From: a virus
IMG/VR virus record: IMGVR_UViG_3300043811_000081
Location: 1-38,934 of that record
Strand: one strand, 5' to 3'
Length of the DNA: 38,934 nucleotides
The position numbers and the translations under genes were made by a program. Positions 13,947 through 22,083 of the stretch are shown here, piece after piece. Every line of letters starts with the position of its first letter. Position 1 is the first letter of the stretch. The notes beneath the pieces are model-generated. The model ran no database searches, was not told where the DNA came from, and saw only the letters and a program-made list of their open reading frames with translations.

Positions 13947-14939
13947 TCAGTAGCCTCCGAGCGAGCCGAGATTGATTGCGCCGTTTTCATATGCCGACGG
14001 CAGTCCGGATGTCATCGGTAAAGCGATCGGCGAGCCGCCCCCGCCTCCACCGAGCTGAGGAATCCCACTCAGCGCTCCGCCCAAAGAGAAGCCTCCGCCC
14101 CCTCCGAACCCGCCAGCAAGTACTCCGTTCGCCGCGGTGCCGATCGACCCGAGCATTCCGTTCCATGCGTTCGCCGCGCCGACGTCGCCGGCCGCAGTCG
14201 CGTTGCCTTTGCCGATGAGTGCGTTCCCCTCATACTCGGCGCCGGCCATCGTGGTGGCCGCCTGGTTCCCTCCGCCCCACTCGGCCGCGTTGGCTGCGCT
14301 CGTGGCGCCGGCGAGGCCCGTGCTGCCGGCATATTCCGCGGCATTGAGGCCGAGGCCGGCCTGGGTCGTCGACGCGGTTTCCCCGAGGCCGGCGCCCGTC
14401 GCGAGGTTCGAGAAATTCGCCTGCCGATTCGTCATGTACTGGTTAAAGGCGTTGTTATATTCCGAGCTGGCCGCGCCCTGCGCATAGTCGTTGAGAGCCT
14501 TCGCCGCGCCCCCTCCGGAGATTCCCGAGGCTGCGAGCGATCGCTGAACTGCCTGCTCGCCTGTGTTCAGACGGAACTGATAGCCCGGGTCGTTGGCGGA
14601 CATGTCGGCCGCCGTGAAATTGCCGGTGAGGTTTCCACCGGGTGCGAGGCCTGCGTTGAGCTGGCTCGCGGCCGTCGAGCCCACGGTCGAGTAGGGGTTG
14701 AGCCCGGCGATCCCTGTTCCGGCCGCCGCGGTCGCGCCGGCGCCCGCAGTCCCGGCCGCGCCGAGGGTATAGTTCTCCGCCTGGTTCGCGCTCTCGCCAT
14801 ACTGGTTGACCGCTTGACCCGTGGCAGTTCCGACCATGTTGCCGGCGGCGAGGTAACCCGCCCCTGCAGCATTCGCCGCGTTGTGCGCAGCGCTCGAGCC
14901 CTGGAATCCTCCGATGATTCCCGTGACGACGGAAGGCAT
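13947..14939 (-). CDS. Gly/Ala-rich virion protein (P22 gp7 position)
   Basis: A 330-residue protein starting MPSVVTGIIGGFQGSSAAHN. A helical glycine/alanine region precedes a block with the pattern NDPGYQFRLNTGEQAVQRSL, AAKALNDYAQG and EYNNAFNQYMTNRQ. I know this combination from phage virion proteins annotated as internal or tail proteins. The C-terminus has long glycine runs (GGFGGGGGFSLGGALSG). It is probably a minor structural protein ejected early or located at the portal. Confidence in the exact role is moderate. Confidence 0.65.
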   Translation of the reverse strand: MPSVVTGIIGGFQGSSAAHNAANAAGAGYLAAGNMVGTATGQAVNQYGESANQAENYTLGAAGTAGAGATAAAGTGIAGLNPYSTVGSTAASQLNAGLAPGGNLTGNFTAADMSANDPGYQFRLNTGEQAVQRSLAASGISGGGAAKALNDYAQGAASSEYNNAFNQYMTNRQANFSNLATGAGLGETASTTQAGLGLNAAEYAGSTGLAGATSAANAAEWGGGNQAATTMAGAEYEGNALIGKGNATAAGDVGAANAWNGMLGSIGTAANGVLAGGFGGGGGFSLGGALSGIPQLGGGGGGSPIALPMTSGLPSAYENGAINLGSLGGY

Positions 14940-14966
14940 TGTGAAACCCCTTGTGTGTGGAATGAA

Positions 14967-15419
14967 CTACTCGATCGAAATGCCGACGAGCACGCGATCG
15001 ACGAGCCGGCCGTCCTTCAGCCAGCTTTTCGGATCGCGGCCGTGTTGGCGGAAGCCCGCGCGCAGCGCACAGCGCACAGCTGCGCGATTCGTTGCCGGGA
15101 TCGCCGCGACGATCCGCCGCACGCTCGTTTCGCACCCAAACCAGCGAACGGCGCCGGCGAGCTGCTCTGCGGCGCCGCGGCCGAAGACCCTCGTCGTGTG
15201 AATCTCCGCCGTGACCGCGTTCTGCGGGATGAACGTATAAAGGGCAATGAAGTGCCCGTCAGAATGCGCGATCACGTACCAGATCGCCGGGTGATCATTC
15301 GGCTGCCAGTCTGCCCGCCGCGGCGCGCTGTCGTCCGACGATGCGTTGTAAACGCCCGGGTCGCCGGCGATCGCCGCGCGGACGAGCGCGAGATCGCGAG
15401 TGCGTGTGAACCGGATCAC
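14967..15419 (-). CDS. GNAT-fold-like protein, P22 gp14-like head assembly factor
   Basis: A 150-residue protein starting at GTG 15419 in a GTGA overlap. The order of motifs resembles the GNAT fold: AIWYVIAHSDGHFIALYTFI, then VTAEIHTTRVFGRGAAEQLAG where acetyl-CoA loops usually lie, then RIVAAIPATNRAAVRCALRAG. P22 gp14 and relatives (DUF2824) show this GNAT-like pattern, and the gene lies directly before the gp7/gp20/gp16-position genes as in P22. The R/Q-x-x-G-x-G/A loop is only partly kept, so enzymatic activity is doubtful. Confidence 0.6.
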   Translation of the reverse strand: MIRFTRTRDLALVRAAIAGDPGVYNASSDDSAPRRADWQPNDHPAIWYVIAHSDGHFIALYTFIPQNAVTAEIHTTRVFGRGAAEQLAGAVRWFGCETSVRRIVAAIPATNRAAVRCALRAGFRQHGRDPKSWLKDGRLVDRVLVGISIE

Positions 15420-16744
15420 GACTGCCAGAGCAACTGCGCAAAGCCATAAACCGCGCCCTTGATGTTGCCCGTGAAGAAGGAATTCGTGGAGTCCGTCGTG
15501 TGGTTGCCCGTTCCGTACGAATTAAGCATCTGCCCGATGTTGTTTGCCTGAGGCAGGGCCAGGCTGCTGTTGACGGCGTTCGTGTCATACCAGATGTAGA
15601 AGTAATAGTCGTGGCTTGCGTCGATCGTTTTTGAAATCGCGTCGCTCAGGTTCAGCCCTGCCGACAGCGTGGGCGTTGAGCTCGATCCCCACGTAATGGC
15701 CGTCGAGTCGATGAACGACGACGAAAACGGTAAGGTCCGCAGCACCACGGCTGCCCCGATGTGTGCGCTCCCTGAAGAAATGTTGAGCCCGAGTTTCCAG
15801 GTGTTCGCGCTGTTGATGAGTTGCCCTGCCGGAACGAGCATGCCGATCGTGTAGTTGTTCCAATTGCTCGCGGTCGTGATGGGGAAGGGAAACTGGAGCA
15901 GGTTGAGTGCAGTCTGCGTACCGACTCCAGGGCAGGTCGCCCAATTCACTCCGTATGTCGCTCCAGAATTTGCCACGAGGCCGGAGGTGTTCGACCCCAC
16001 CGCGAGACGCTGCGGTGTGCCGGAAGAGCCCCCGACGATCACATCGCCGAGCGTCGTCATCGGATTTGAGAAACCGCCCGATGGCGTCGCACAGGCCCCG
16101 TCTCCTCTGAGGTAGGTAGACGACGAACACGATCCGGACCAGAGGCCGTAAACATTCGATGCGACGGCTGCGACGAGCTGCTTCGAAACATTCGACGCGA
16201 GGAGGGCGGCCGATGTTGGAACCACGGCGCCGTTAACCTGCGCCACGGTCGGGTTGGGATATGTGCCCGAGAGATCCCCGCCGGCCGAGCCCGAGGGCGC
16301 GCCGCTCGGCGCCGCACAGCTCCCGTCTCCCCTTAGAAATGTGCTCGAGGAACACGATCCGGACCAGAGGCCGTAAACGCCGGCCGCGTTCGCTGCGATG
16401 AGCTGTCTGGAGGAATTCGACCCCACGACTCCCGCGGATGCCGGCACTGCGGCGCCGTTCACCTGCGCCACGCCCGGGTTGGGATATGTGCCCGAGAGAT
16501 CTCCGCCGGCCGAGCCCGAGGGTGTTGCCGTGAGGCAATTGCCGCCCGAGCTCGTGAGGCAGCCGAGGCCACTCGAGTTGGAGAAGAAGCGCACGAAGCC
16601 GGCTGCGGGGTTGCCGGGCGTCGAGATCACCTGCAAATCCTGATAGCCGAGCACCGCGACGGCCGACACGATAAACGGCAGCCCGCAGATCAGCGTGACG
16701 ATTGCGACAGGATACCTGCCGAGAAAACGGAGAACCCTTTTCAT
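15416..16744 (-). CDS. tail fibre/adhesin with N-terminal membrane segment and tandem repeats
   Basis: A 442-residue protein. Residues 10-33 are a hydrophobic segment after MKRVLRFLGR, which looks like a signal anchor and is unexpected in a tail fibre. Two tandem units of about 77 residues follow (residues about 74-225), each with GGDLSGTYPNP, VAQVNGA and VYGLWSGSCSSSTxLRGDG. The GDLSGTYPNP motif is typical of phage tail fibres and bacterial trimeric surface proteins. The C-terminal 200 residues predict as a beta-sandwich, perhaps carbohydrate-binding. It overlaps the gp14-like gene by GTGA. Confidence 0.7.
   Translation of the reverse strand: MKRVLRFLGRYPVAIVTLICGLPFIVSAVAVLGYQDLQVISTPGNPAAGFVRFFSNSSGLGCLTSSGGNCLTATPSGSAGGDLSGTYPNPGVAQVNGAAVPASAGVVGSNSSRQLIAANAAGVYGLWSGSCSSSTFLRGDGSCAAPSGAPSGSAGGDLSGTYPNPTVAQVNGAVVPTSAALLASNVSKQLVAAVASNVYGLWSGSCSSSTYLRGDGACATPSGGFSNPMTTLGDVIVGGSSGTPQRLAVGSNTSGLVANSGATYGVNWATCPGVGTQTALNLLQFPFPITTASNWNNYTIGMLVPAGQLINSANTWKLGLNISSGSAHIGAAVVLRTLPFSSSFIDSTAITWGSSSTPTLSAGLNLSDAISKTIDASHDYYFYIWYDTNAVNSSLALPQANNIGQMLNSYGTGNHTTDSTNSFFTGNIKGAVYGFAQLLWQS
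16065..16510 (-). repeat. two tandem coding repeats in the fibre gene
   Basis: Two adjacent units of roughly 230 bp encode near-identical blocks of about 77 residues. The stretch cacgatccggaccagaggcc is identical in both (near 16128 and 16353). Length variation by slippage or recombination between the units would change fibre length in frame. Confidence 0.6.
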
Positions 16745-16753
16745 GAATGTTCC

Positions 16754-17560
16754 TTATCCGAGAACGTTGACCGAGCCCGTGAAGCTCGCTCCAAATGTCA
16801 AAGTCACGTCGTTCGCGTCCGTGACCGTGATCTGTTCGGGGATCACCAGATTTCCCGAGCCGTCGGAGACCTGAACCAGCACGGCCGTCGTCGCCAGATT
16901 GTGCGTGACCGTCACGCTCGTTTGTGAGGTCCACGAGGTCGAATACGACCGAACGGCGACGGCGAGGCCGATCACGACGACCGAGCCCGAGAAACTGGCG
17001 CCGAAAGTCAGCGTCACGACATTCGCGCTCGTCACGTTGATCTTCTGCGGAATGACGTGGTTCCCCGCAGCGTCGAAGACCTGAACCAGCACGGCCGTCG
17101 TCGCCAGATTGTGCGTCACCGTCACGCTGGTCTGTGAGGTCCACGAGGTCGAGTACTCCTGCGCCGGCGCCGCCGAGCTCGAGATCGCGATTACGACGAC
17201 TGAGCCGGTGAAACCGGCGCCGAACGTGAGCGTCACGACGTTCGCGCTGGTCACTGCGACATTCTCGGGAATGACCAGATCGCCCGAGCCGTCGAAGACC
17301 TGAACCAGTACGGCCGTCGTCGCCAAATTGTGGGTGACCGTCACGCTCGTCTGTGAGGTCCACGAGGTCGAGTACTTGCGCGCGGCGAGCAGATTCGATG
17401 ACGGCGTGCCTCCGTCGATCGCGTTGCCTGCCGCGTCATAGACGAGAACGTCGCCGGCGGAGAAGCTGCCCTTCGCCATCTGCACGACGTTGTTGTCGCC
17501 CTGGCGAAGAGCCGCCTGGATCAGCGTCGGGTCGAAATTCCCGCGGACGAGCTTCGACAT
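16754..17560 (-). CDS. repetitive beta-rich virion surface protein
   Basis: A 268-residue protein. The first 60 residues (MSKLVRGNFDPTLIQAALRQ...) are a likely virion-attachment domain. Three tandem units of about 68 residues follow, each starting YSTSWTSQTSVTVTHNLATT and containing VIPxxxxVTxANxVTLTFGA. Such repeats are typical of C-terminal tail-fibre or carbohydrate-binding beta folds. It lies between two other adhesin candidates, where P22 has the tail needle gene. No domain name is certain. Confidence 0.65.
   Translation of the reverse strand: MSKLVRGNFDPTLIQAALRQGDNNVVQMAKGSFSAGDVLVYDAAGNAIDGGTPSSNLLAARKYSTSWTSQTSVTVTHNLATTAVLVQVFDGSGDLVIPENVAVTSANVVTLTFGAGFTGSVVVIAISSSAAPAQEYSTSWTSQTSVTVTHNLATTAVLVQVFDAAGNHVIPQKINVTSANVVTLTFGASFSGSVVVIGLAVAVRSYSTSWTSQTSVTVTHNLATTAVLVQVSDGSGNLVIPEQITVTDANDVTLTFGASFTGSVNVLG
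16755..17390 (-). repeat. three tandem coding repeats of about 205 bp
   Basis: The gene encodes three successive copies of a 68-residue unit. The nucleotide conservation is high at the start of each unit (acgctcgtttgtgaggtcca, acgctggtctgtgaggtcca and acgctcgtctgtgaggtcca near 16913, 17123 and 17343), implying fairly recent expansion. Confidence 0.7.
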
Positions 17561-18739
17561 TTAGAACACCGGATGCCCGGTGACGACCGTTGTCCCGGTC
17601 ACGGTCGCGGTTGCGCCCGACGTCGCGAGGTCGAGCGGCGTGCTGTTGCCCATGACGCACTCAAACATCAGTCCGCCCGAGGGAGGCGAGCCCTGCATCG
17701 CCGCGGTGTGCTCCGCCGCGGTCAGCGCGCGCGTCCAGATGTATGTCTCCTCGATCGCGCCTCCCAGCGGATCCGCGGAAAACAGGCCGTCGTTCCCCAG
17801 ATAGAAGTCGCCGCCCTCGCTCTGATTGTTCGGAACGTCTGCACCTGCCCATGAGAAACTGCCGGCCGCGAGCAGGCTCTCTCCGTTTCCGATGTAGAGC
17901 GTCAGTGTGAGGCCCTGGCGCGAAAAGCCCACATAATACCAGGCGCCCGCGCCCAGCTGCACGTTGAAGGTGTTTGAGACGACAACAGGTATGGAGTTGT
18001 GCTTGTACGTGATATTCCAGGGTGGCCCCGCTGTGCCCAGCCCAGCCGTGCCGCCGATTGCGAGCCAGAAAGTCGTCCCGAGCTGCAGGCCTCCCGCGCT
18101 GTTGCCGGCCCTGCAGATCGAATTTCGCAGGCTGCCGGGAGTGAAACTGTCGAGTTTTAGCCAGCAGCCGAAACTCATGTCGCCGACGAGATTTGTAAAC
18201 GCCGTGCCCGGTCCCCAGGCGATCTGATCGGCCGCGTTGTATGCGAAATGCCGCGCAAACCCAGTCGCGGGCGGCAGATTGAGCGGCGCCGCGCCGGATC
18301 CGCCTCCGGTGCCCTTCGCGCCTGTGAAGTACCAGGCGTGCATGTTGTCGCCGGGTTGCGGCGCGATCGCATATGTGATCACGTTCCCCGCGAGCGAGTA
18401 GTCCGCGATCGGATCCTCGAGCGCATTGTCGAGATGCAAAACGAGCCAGCCGGCGAGCGGTGCATATGAGAGCGTGAAAACCTTGTTCACGCCGTCGATC
18501 GTTCCCATCGGCACTTCGTTGATCGGTTGCAGCGCCTGCGCCAGGGCTTCCGTGATTCCGCCCGAATTGGTCGCGAGCGCGCCGACGAGCTGCTCGAAAA
18601 ACAGGATCCACGTCCGTGCCATCGGCGGAAGGTCTGTCATCCCGGGCCCGGTCCACATGGGCGTCCGGAAGGGGACGCTGGGGATCGAGCTCGAGACGGC
18701 ACCCGATTTGGCGAAGTCCGTCTTTGTTTTCTGGCCCAT
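17561..18739 (-). CDS. LamG/concanavalin-like adhesin, tail protein
   Basis: A 392-residue protein. The N-terminal 150 residues include a virion-binding-like region (MARTWILFFEQLVGAL) and a small beta domain (VFTLSYAPLAGWLVLHLDN). Residues about 155-350 match a LamG/concanavalin-type jelly roll: SFGCWLKLDSFTPGS, WYYVGFSRQGLTLTLYIGN and GGAIEETYIWTRALTAAEHT are hallmark segments. It probably binds host surface polysaccharide. Position after gp10 is that of the P22 tail needle gene. Its start shares a base with the gp10-like stop (TGATG). Confidence 0.75.
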   Translation of the reverse strand: MGQKTKTDFAKSGAVSSSIPSVPFRTPMWTGPGMTDLPPMARTWILFFEQLVGALATNSGGITEALAQALQPINEVPMGTIDGVNKVFTLSYAPLAGWLVLHLDNALEDPIADYSLAGNVITYAIAPQPGDNMHAWYFTGAKGTGGGSGAAPLNLPPATGFARHFAYNAADQIAWGPGTAFTNLVGDMSFGCWLKLDSFTPGSLRNSICRAGNSAGGLQLGTTFWLAIGGTAGLGTAGPPWNITYKHNSIPVVVSNTFNVQLGAGAWYYVGFSRQGLTLTLYIGNGESLLAAGSFSWAGADVPNNQSEGGDFYLGNDGLFSADPLGGAIEETYIWTRALTAAEHTAAMQGSPPSGGLMFECVMGNSTPLDLATSGATATVTGTTVVTGHPVF

Positions 18740-20811
18740 CAGCGCGTCCTGGGTCGCCCTGGATGCGAATCAACCGAGCCGTTGATCAGCGCGACTTTTA
18801 CCGCGGCAGTGGTATAGATCCTGAAAGTGCGCGGGCGCGATCGCCCGAGCCGGCGCCATTCCCAGAAGCTGTAGACTTCATCGCCCACCGAGGCGGCCGG
18901 ATCGGCTGCCGGGTTGCCGAAGGTGTGGCCACCATCGACGGACCAGTCGAGCGTCGGATCGAGGGCGCCCGAGTTCTCGGCATCGAGCCTGAAACGCGAA
19001 TAGAACATCCAGTCGAGGTCGGGCTGCGAGATGTCGCTCGCCGCACGGACCCTGAGAATTTCCGTGCTCGCGTCTGTGTATGTGGTGAGCGACTGCACGT
19101 AGAGATTGCCGCTCGAATAGTCGCCGACGATGTGCTGATCGAGGATGAACGCGTGGAAGCTCTGGAGCTGCCGGCTGGTGACGAGAGCGCCCGATGGGTA
19201 GCTCACCGAGGCGTTGTACGCGCGCTCGTGCCACATCCCTTCGGTCAGGTCGTAAACCCATGTCGCGTTCCCCGTTGGGAAATCGATCACCCAGAAGTCG
19301 TGGCTGTCTTCCGCATACGTCCAGCTCACCGCGTCGGAGATCTTCGAATAGCCACGCCAGGCCGCCTCGATCGCCGGCGTCGACACGGGCGTCGGCTGGA
19401 AGCCCTGCGCGAGGTAGGCCCGGGCGCGCACACGCGTATCGCCGCCGAGCCAGCCAACGCACTGAGCGGCGCCCGTCCCGAGCCGCACGGGCGAGGCGGA
19501 GGCCGCGCAGCCGAGAGGCATAAACGCGCCCGGGTTGCGCTGCAGGGGAAACTGCGCGTTGCCGGTATCCTGCCAGAGTTCCGTGGTCTGCGAGCCGAAG
19601 AGCCAGAGCTCCTCATGGTCTGCCATGATCGCGACGAGGTTGTCGGGATAGCCTGCCTTCAGCGCGAAATCGAGCGGGTTGAAGCTTGTCCCGTCGCCAT
19701 ATGCGCTGATGTTGATCTGGCTGGTTGAGGGCGGGTTCACGATGACATAGCCGTCGAGGTAGGTCATGGTGGCCACCGTGACCGGATAGCTCGCGGTGTA
19801 TGCGACTCCGAGCTCGATCGTGAATGCGACAGCGCTCTGCGTGCCGGCCGAGCCAGTCAGCGTGATCGATGTTGTCGAGTTCACTGAAGAGATCGAGTAA
19901 GCAGTGCCGTTGATCGTCATCGTGACGGTCTGCCCGATCTGCTCGAGCGCGGCGACCTGCGCCGCGAGGGCGATGTCGAAGGTGGATCCGGAATCCCAGG
20001 AGACGCCCGTTCCGCTGGTGTCGCAGGTTCCGGTGTAGGTGTCCGACTGCGTCCCTGCGCTTGTCGAAAGCGTGATCGAGGTCGGAGAATTGACGCTCGA
20101 GACCGCATACGACGTGCCGTTGATGACCATCGGCCCGAGCAGGTTCGACGAATCGAACTTATCGCCAGAAATGGAAGTGACCGCCGTCCCGCTCGTGGTG
20201 ACGTTGCCGCTCCCGTTCGCATAGGAGATCTGGACAGGGCCGCCCCCGGTGTCGACGTAGAGGTCGCCGGCGGACGCGATCGCGAGCTGCGAGCCCGTTG
20301 GGATCATTTGCGCCGGGTTGCCATCGTTGCCGACGTTGCCGCGCGGGTAATAGCCCACGAAACCGACGTCGGTCTGCACGCCTGCGCTCGAGGCGAGCGT
20401 CGCGCTGAGCCCGTTGGTCGCGACGGCCGAGACGTTGTAGCTCGAGGCTCCGATCTCAATCACGGGCGTCGCGCCGGCGACTCCCTGCATGTAAACGAAA
20501 TCGCTGTAGCCCGAGACCCACGTTATGGCAGTGCCGTTCGTCGAGCAGACACCGACAAAAACCTCGTAGAGGATCGCGCCGGCGATCACAAAGAGCCGTT
20601 GCTGACCCGCAGTGATGCAACGGATCGGCGAGTGCGGAAGCGTAAGAAGGAGGGTGATGCCAGGGGTTCCGAGCAGGGCGCCGATGTTGCGGCCGCCCTT
20701 GCTCTGATCGCTCGAAGGATAGAGGTTTACGCAGCGCTGCGCATCGAGGTTGAGAGATTCGCCCTGATACGTCCCGCCGACGAGCTGGAACTTCGGCGTT
20801 GCGTTCGGCAC
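18739..20811 (-). CDS. P22 gp10-like packaged-DNA stabilisation / tail hub protein, expanded
   Basis: A 690-residue protein. Segments recognisable from the gp10 family are CVNLYPSSDQSKGG, GALLGTPGITLLL, and near the C-terminus SWTYAEDSHDFWVIDFPTGN with WVYDLTEGMWHERAY. P22 gp10 is about 470 residues, so this protein is about 200 longer. The excess seems to lie in residues about 85-330, where a motif (SVNSPTSITLSTSAGTQSD, SVNSTTSITLTGSAGTQSA) is repeated. Gp10 plugs the portal after packaging and connects to the tail. Start is GTG 20811 just after the upstream stop. Confidence 0.8.
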   Translation of the reverse strand: MPNATPKFQLVGGTYQGESLNLDAQRCVNLYPSSDQSKGGRNIGALLGTPGITLLLTLPHSPIRCITAGQQRLFVIAGAILYEVFVGVCSTNGTAITWVSGYSDFVYMQGVAGATPVIEIGASSYNVSAVATNGLSATLASSAGVQTDVGFVGYYPRGNVGNDGNPAQMIPTGSQLAIASAGDLYVDTGGGPVQISYANGSGNVTTSGTAVTSISGDKFDSSNLLGPMVINGTSYAVSSVNSPTSITLSTSAGTQSDTYTGTCDTSGTGVSWDSGSTFDIALAAQVAALEQIGQTVTMTINGTAYSISSVNSTTSITLTGSAGTQSAVAFTIELGVAYTASYPVTVATMTYLDGYVIVNPPSTSQINISAYGDGTSFNPLDFALKAGYPDNLVAIMADHEELWLFGSQTTELWQDTGNAQFPLQRNPGAFMPLGCAASASPVRLGTGAAQCVGWLGGDTRVRARAYLAQGFQPTPVSTPAIEAAWRGYSKISDAVSWTYAEDSHDFWVIDFPTGNATWVYDLTEGMWHERAYNASVSYPSGALVTSRQLQSFHAFILDQHIVGDYSSGNLYVQSLTTYTDASTEILRVRAASDISQPDLDWMFYSRFRLDAENSGALDPTLDWSVDGGHTFGNPAADPAASVGDEVYSFWEWRRLGRSRPRTFRIYTTAAVKVALINGSVDSHPGRPRTR

Positions 20812-21585
20812 TTAGTAGTCATCCCCGGCCTCGGTCTCACCGGTGAGCCAGTTGTAGAACTCTCCGCCATCGCCGATCATCGAGACATCACTCGCGACAA
20901 GCAGAGGCGACGGTGTGTTCTCGGTCGCGATCCCTTCGCGCGCGTCCTTGAAAAGCTGGATATGAAGGTCAGTCGGCGTGGTCCCGAACATGGACGCGGC
21001 CCGAATGCACATTCCGTAGAGCCAGAATTCGGCATAGCCCGACGGGTAGTTGAGCAGCGTCGTCGTCGACGCGACCTGAAGGAGTTGATCCCAGCTGTAA
21101 AGCTCCCAGGAATATGCCTGGTCCGGAATCATGTAGAAGTACATCGTTCCGAAGCCTGAGAGCGCGCCGCCCTGCGAGCCGAATCTGCGGTCGAAGTAGA
21201 GCGCCTGGGGCGGCCCCGTGACGTTCTGGTAGCGGATCGCTGCCCATTGTTTCGGATTCAGGATCCGGATCGGCCGACGAACCGTCGACGAGATCAGAAC
21301 GTTCGCGCGCTCGATCTTCGTTGGCCACGGGACGTTGAAGTCGGCCGTGTTCGACGCGGTCGGATCGATGCCGATCGTATAGCTCTGCTTGTTTGTCGTG
21401 AAGGTCAGCGGGTCGATCCGCTCGCCAAAGAGCAGAGGCTTCTGCACGCCGGCGGAATCGATGAAACGCTGCAGACGGTCGACGAATGAAGCCTGCTCGT
21501 TCGTTGTGATTGAGCCGCCCGAGCTGACAATCTCGAGCTCCTCCATCACTGCAGTCATCAGGGTCGCGACCGTCTGCGAGATCAT
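20812..21585 (-). CDS. P22 gp4-like head completion / tail accessory protein
   Basis: A 257-residue protein located directly before gp10 as in P22. The N-terminal helix region (MISQTVATLMTAVMEELEIV, SFVDRLQRFIDSAG), the SYTIG strand and the WPTKIERANVLIS region are consistent with the gp4 tail accessory family, although it is longer than P22 gp4 (166 residues). It likely binds the portal ring and continues the DNA channel. The assignment rests on synteny plus pattern. Confidence 0.65.
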   Translation of the reverse strand: MISQTVATLMTAVMEELEIVSSGGSITTNEQASFVDRLQRFIDSAGVQKPLLFGERIDPLTFTTNKQSYTIGIDPTASNTADFNVPWPTKIERANVLISSTVRRPIRILNPKQWAAIRYQNVTGPPQALYFDRRFGSQGGALSGFGTMYFYMIPDQAYSWELYSWDQLLQVASTTTLLNYPSGYAEFWLYGMCIRAASMFGTTPTDLHIQLFKDAREGIATENTPSPLLVASDVSMIGDGGEFYNWLTGETEAGDDY

Positions 21586-21588
21586 TTG

Positions 21589-22005
21589 TTACCTCGAGGA
21601 CCTTGGTCTGGTTGTTCCGGTCTCCGCGGCTGCCGGCGCCTCGCTCGGAGCTGCTGTGGTCTGGGTTGCGGCCTGCTCGACGATTCCGCGGAGTCGATCG
21701 ACTTCGGCCTTCGCCGCGGCGAGCTCGTCGCCTTTCGCGCGCGCGGCAGCGATCGCGGCCTGCCGAGCCTCCTCGCGCGCCTTCAATCGCACTGCCTCGG
21801 TCTGCGCCTTCGACGGCGCCGTGTGGCCAACGAACGTCGCCGGCGTGTCAGACCAGTCGGGGTCGTTCTTGAGCGCGTCCGACTCGTCGTCGGTCAGAAC
21901 CTCGATCGTGTCGCCCGAACGGTGATAGCGCACGCTCGGATAGCGCTGGTATACGTATGGCCGCGGTTTCTCTTCGCCGGCGGCCTCGATTGCGGTGAAA
22001 TCCAT
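21589..22005 (-). CDS. coiled-coil hypothetical structural protein
   Basis: A 138-residue protein. The first 65 residues are a compact acidic/aromatic region (RPYVYQRYPSVRYHRSGDTI). Residues 65-115 are a long Ala/Glu/Arg coiled coil, and the tail is Ala/Thr/Pro-rich and disordered. It sits between the signal-bearing protein and gp4, suggesting a head-associated role. AAAAAGGAAC lies upstream of ATG 22005. No family was recognised. Confidence 0.6.
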   Translation of the reverse strand: MDFTAIEAAGEEKPRPYVYQRYPSVRYHRSGDTIEVLTDDESDALKNDPDWSDTPATFVGHTAPSKAQTEAVRLKAREEARQAAIAAARAKGDELAAAKAEVDRLRGIVEQAATQTTAAPSEAPAAAETGTTRPRSSR

Positions 22006-22035
22006 AAAGTTCGGTTGTTCCTTTTTGTGCGGGTG

Positions 22036-22076
22036 AAAAGGCGGAGGCCTCCTGATCGGTTGAGCCGAAGGCCTCC
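22036..22076 (-). terminator. terminator-like hairpin after the secreted-type head gene
   Basis: On the minus strand GGAGGCC and GGCCTCC (22070-22076 and 22043-22049) form a stem around a 20-base loop, followed by GCCTTTTC. An inner CGGCTCAACCG can pair as well. It may be an attenuator that lowers expression of downstream tail genes relative to head genes. Confidence 0.45.
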
Positions 22077-22083
22077 AGCGGGG

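Noticed and set aside
16233-18773. Large minus-strand alternative frames overlapping the adhesin genes
   Set aside because: Arg/Asp-rich repeats produced by reading the tandem adhesin DNA out of frame. The in-frame products have recognisable fibre and LamG motifs.
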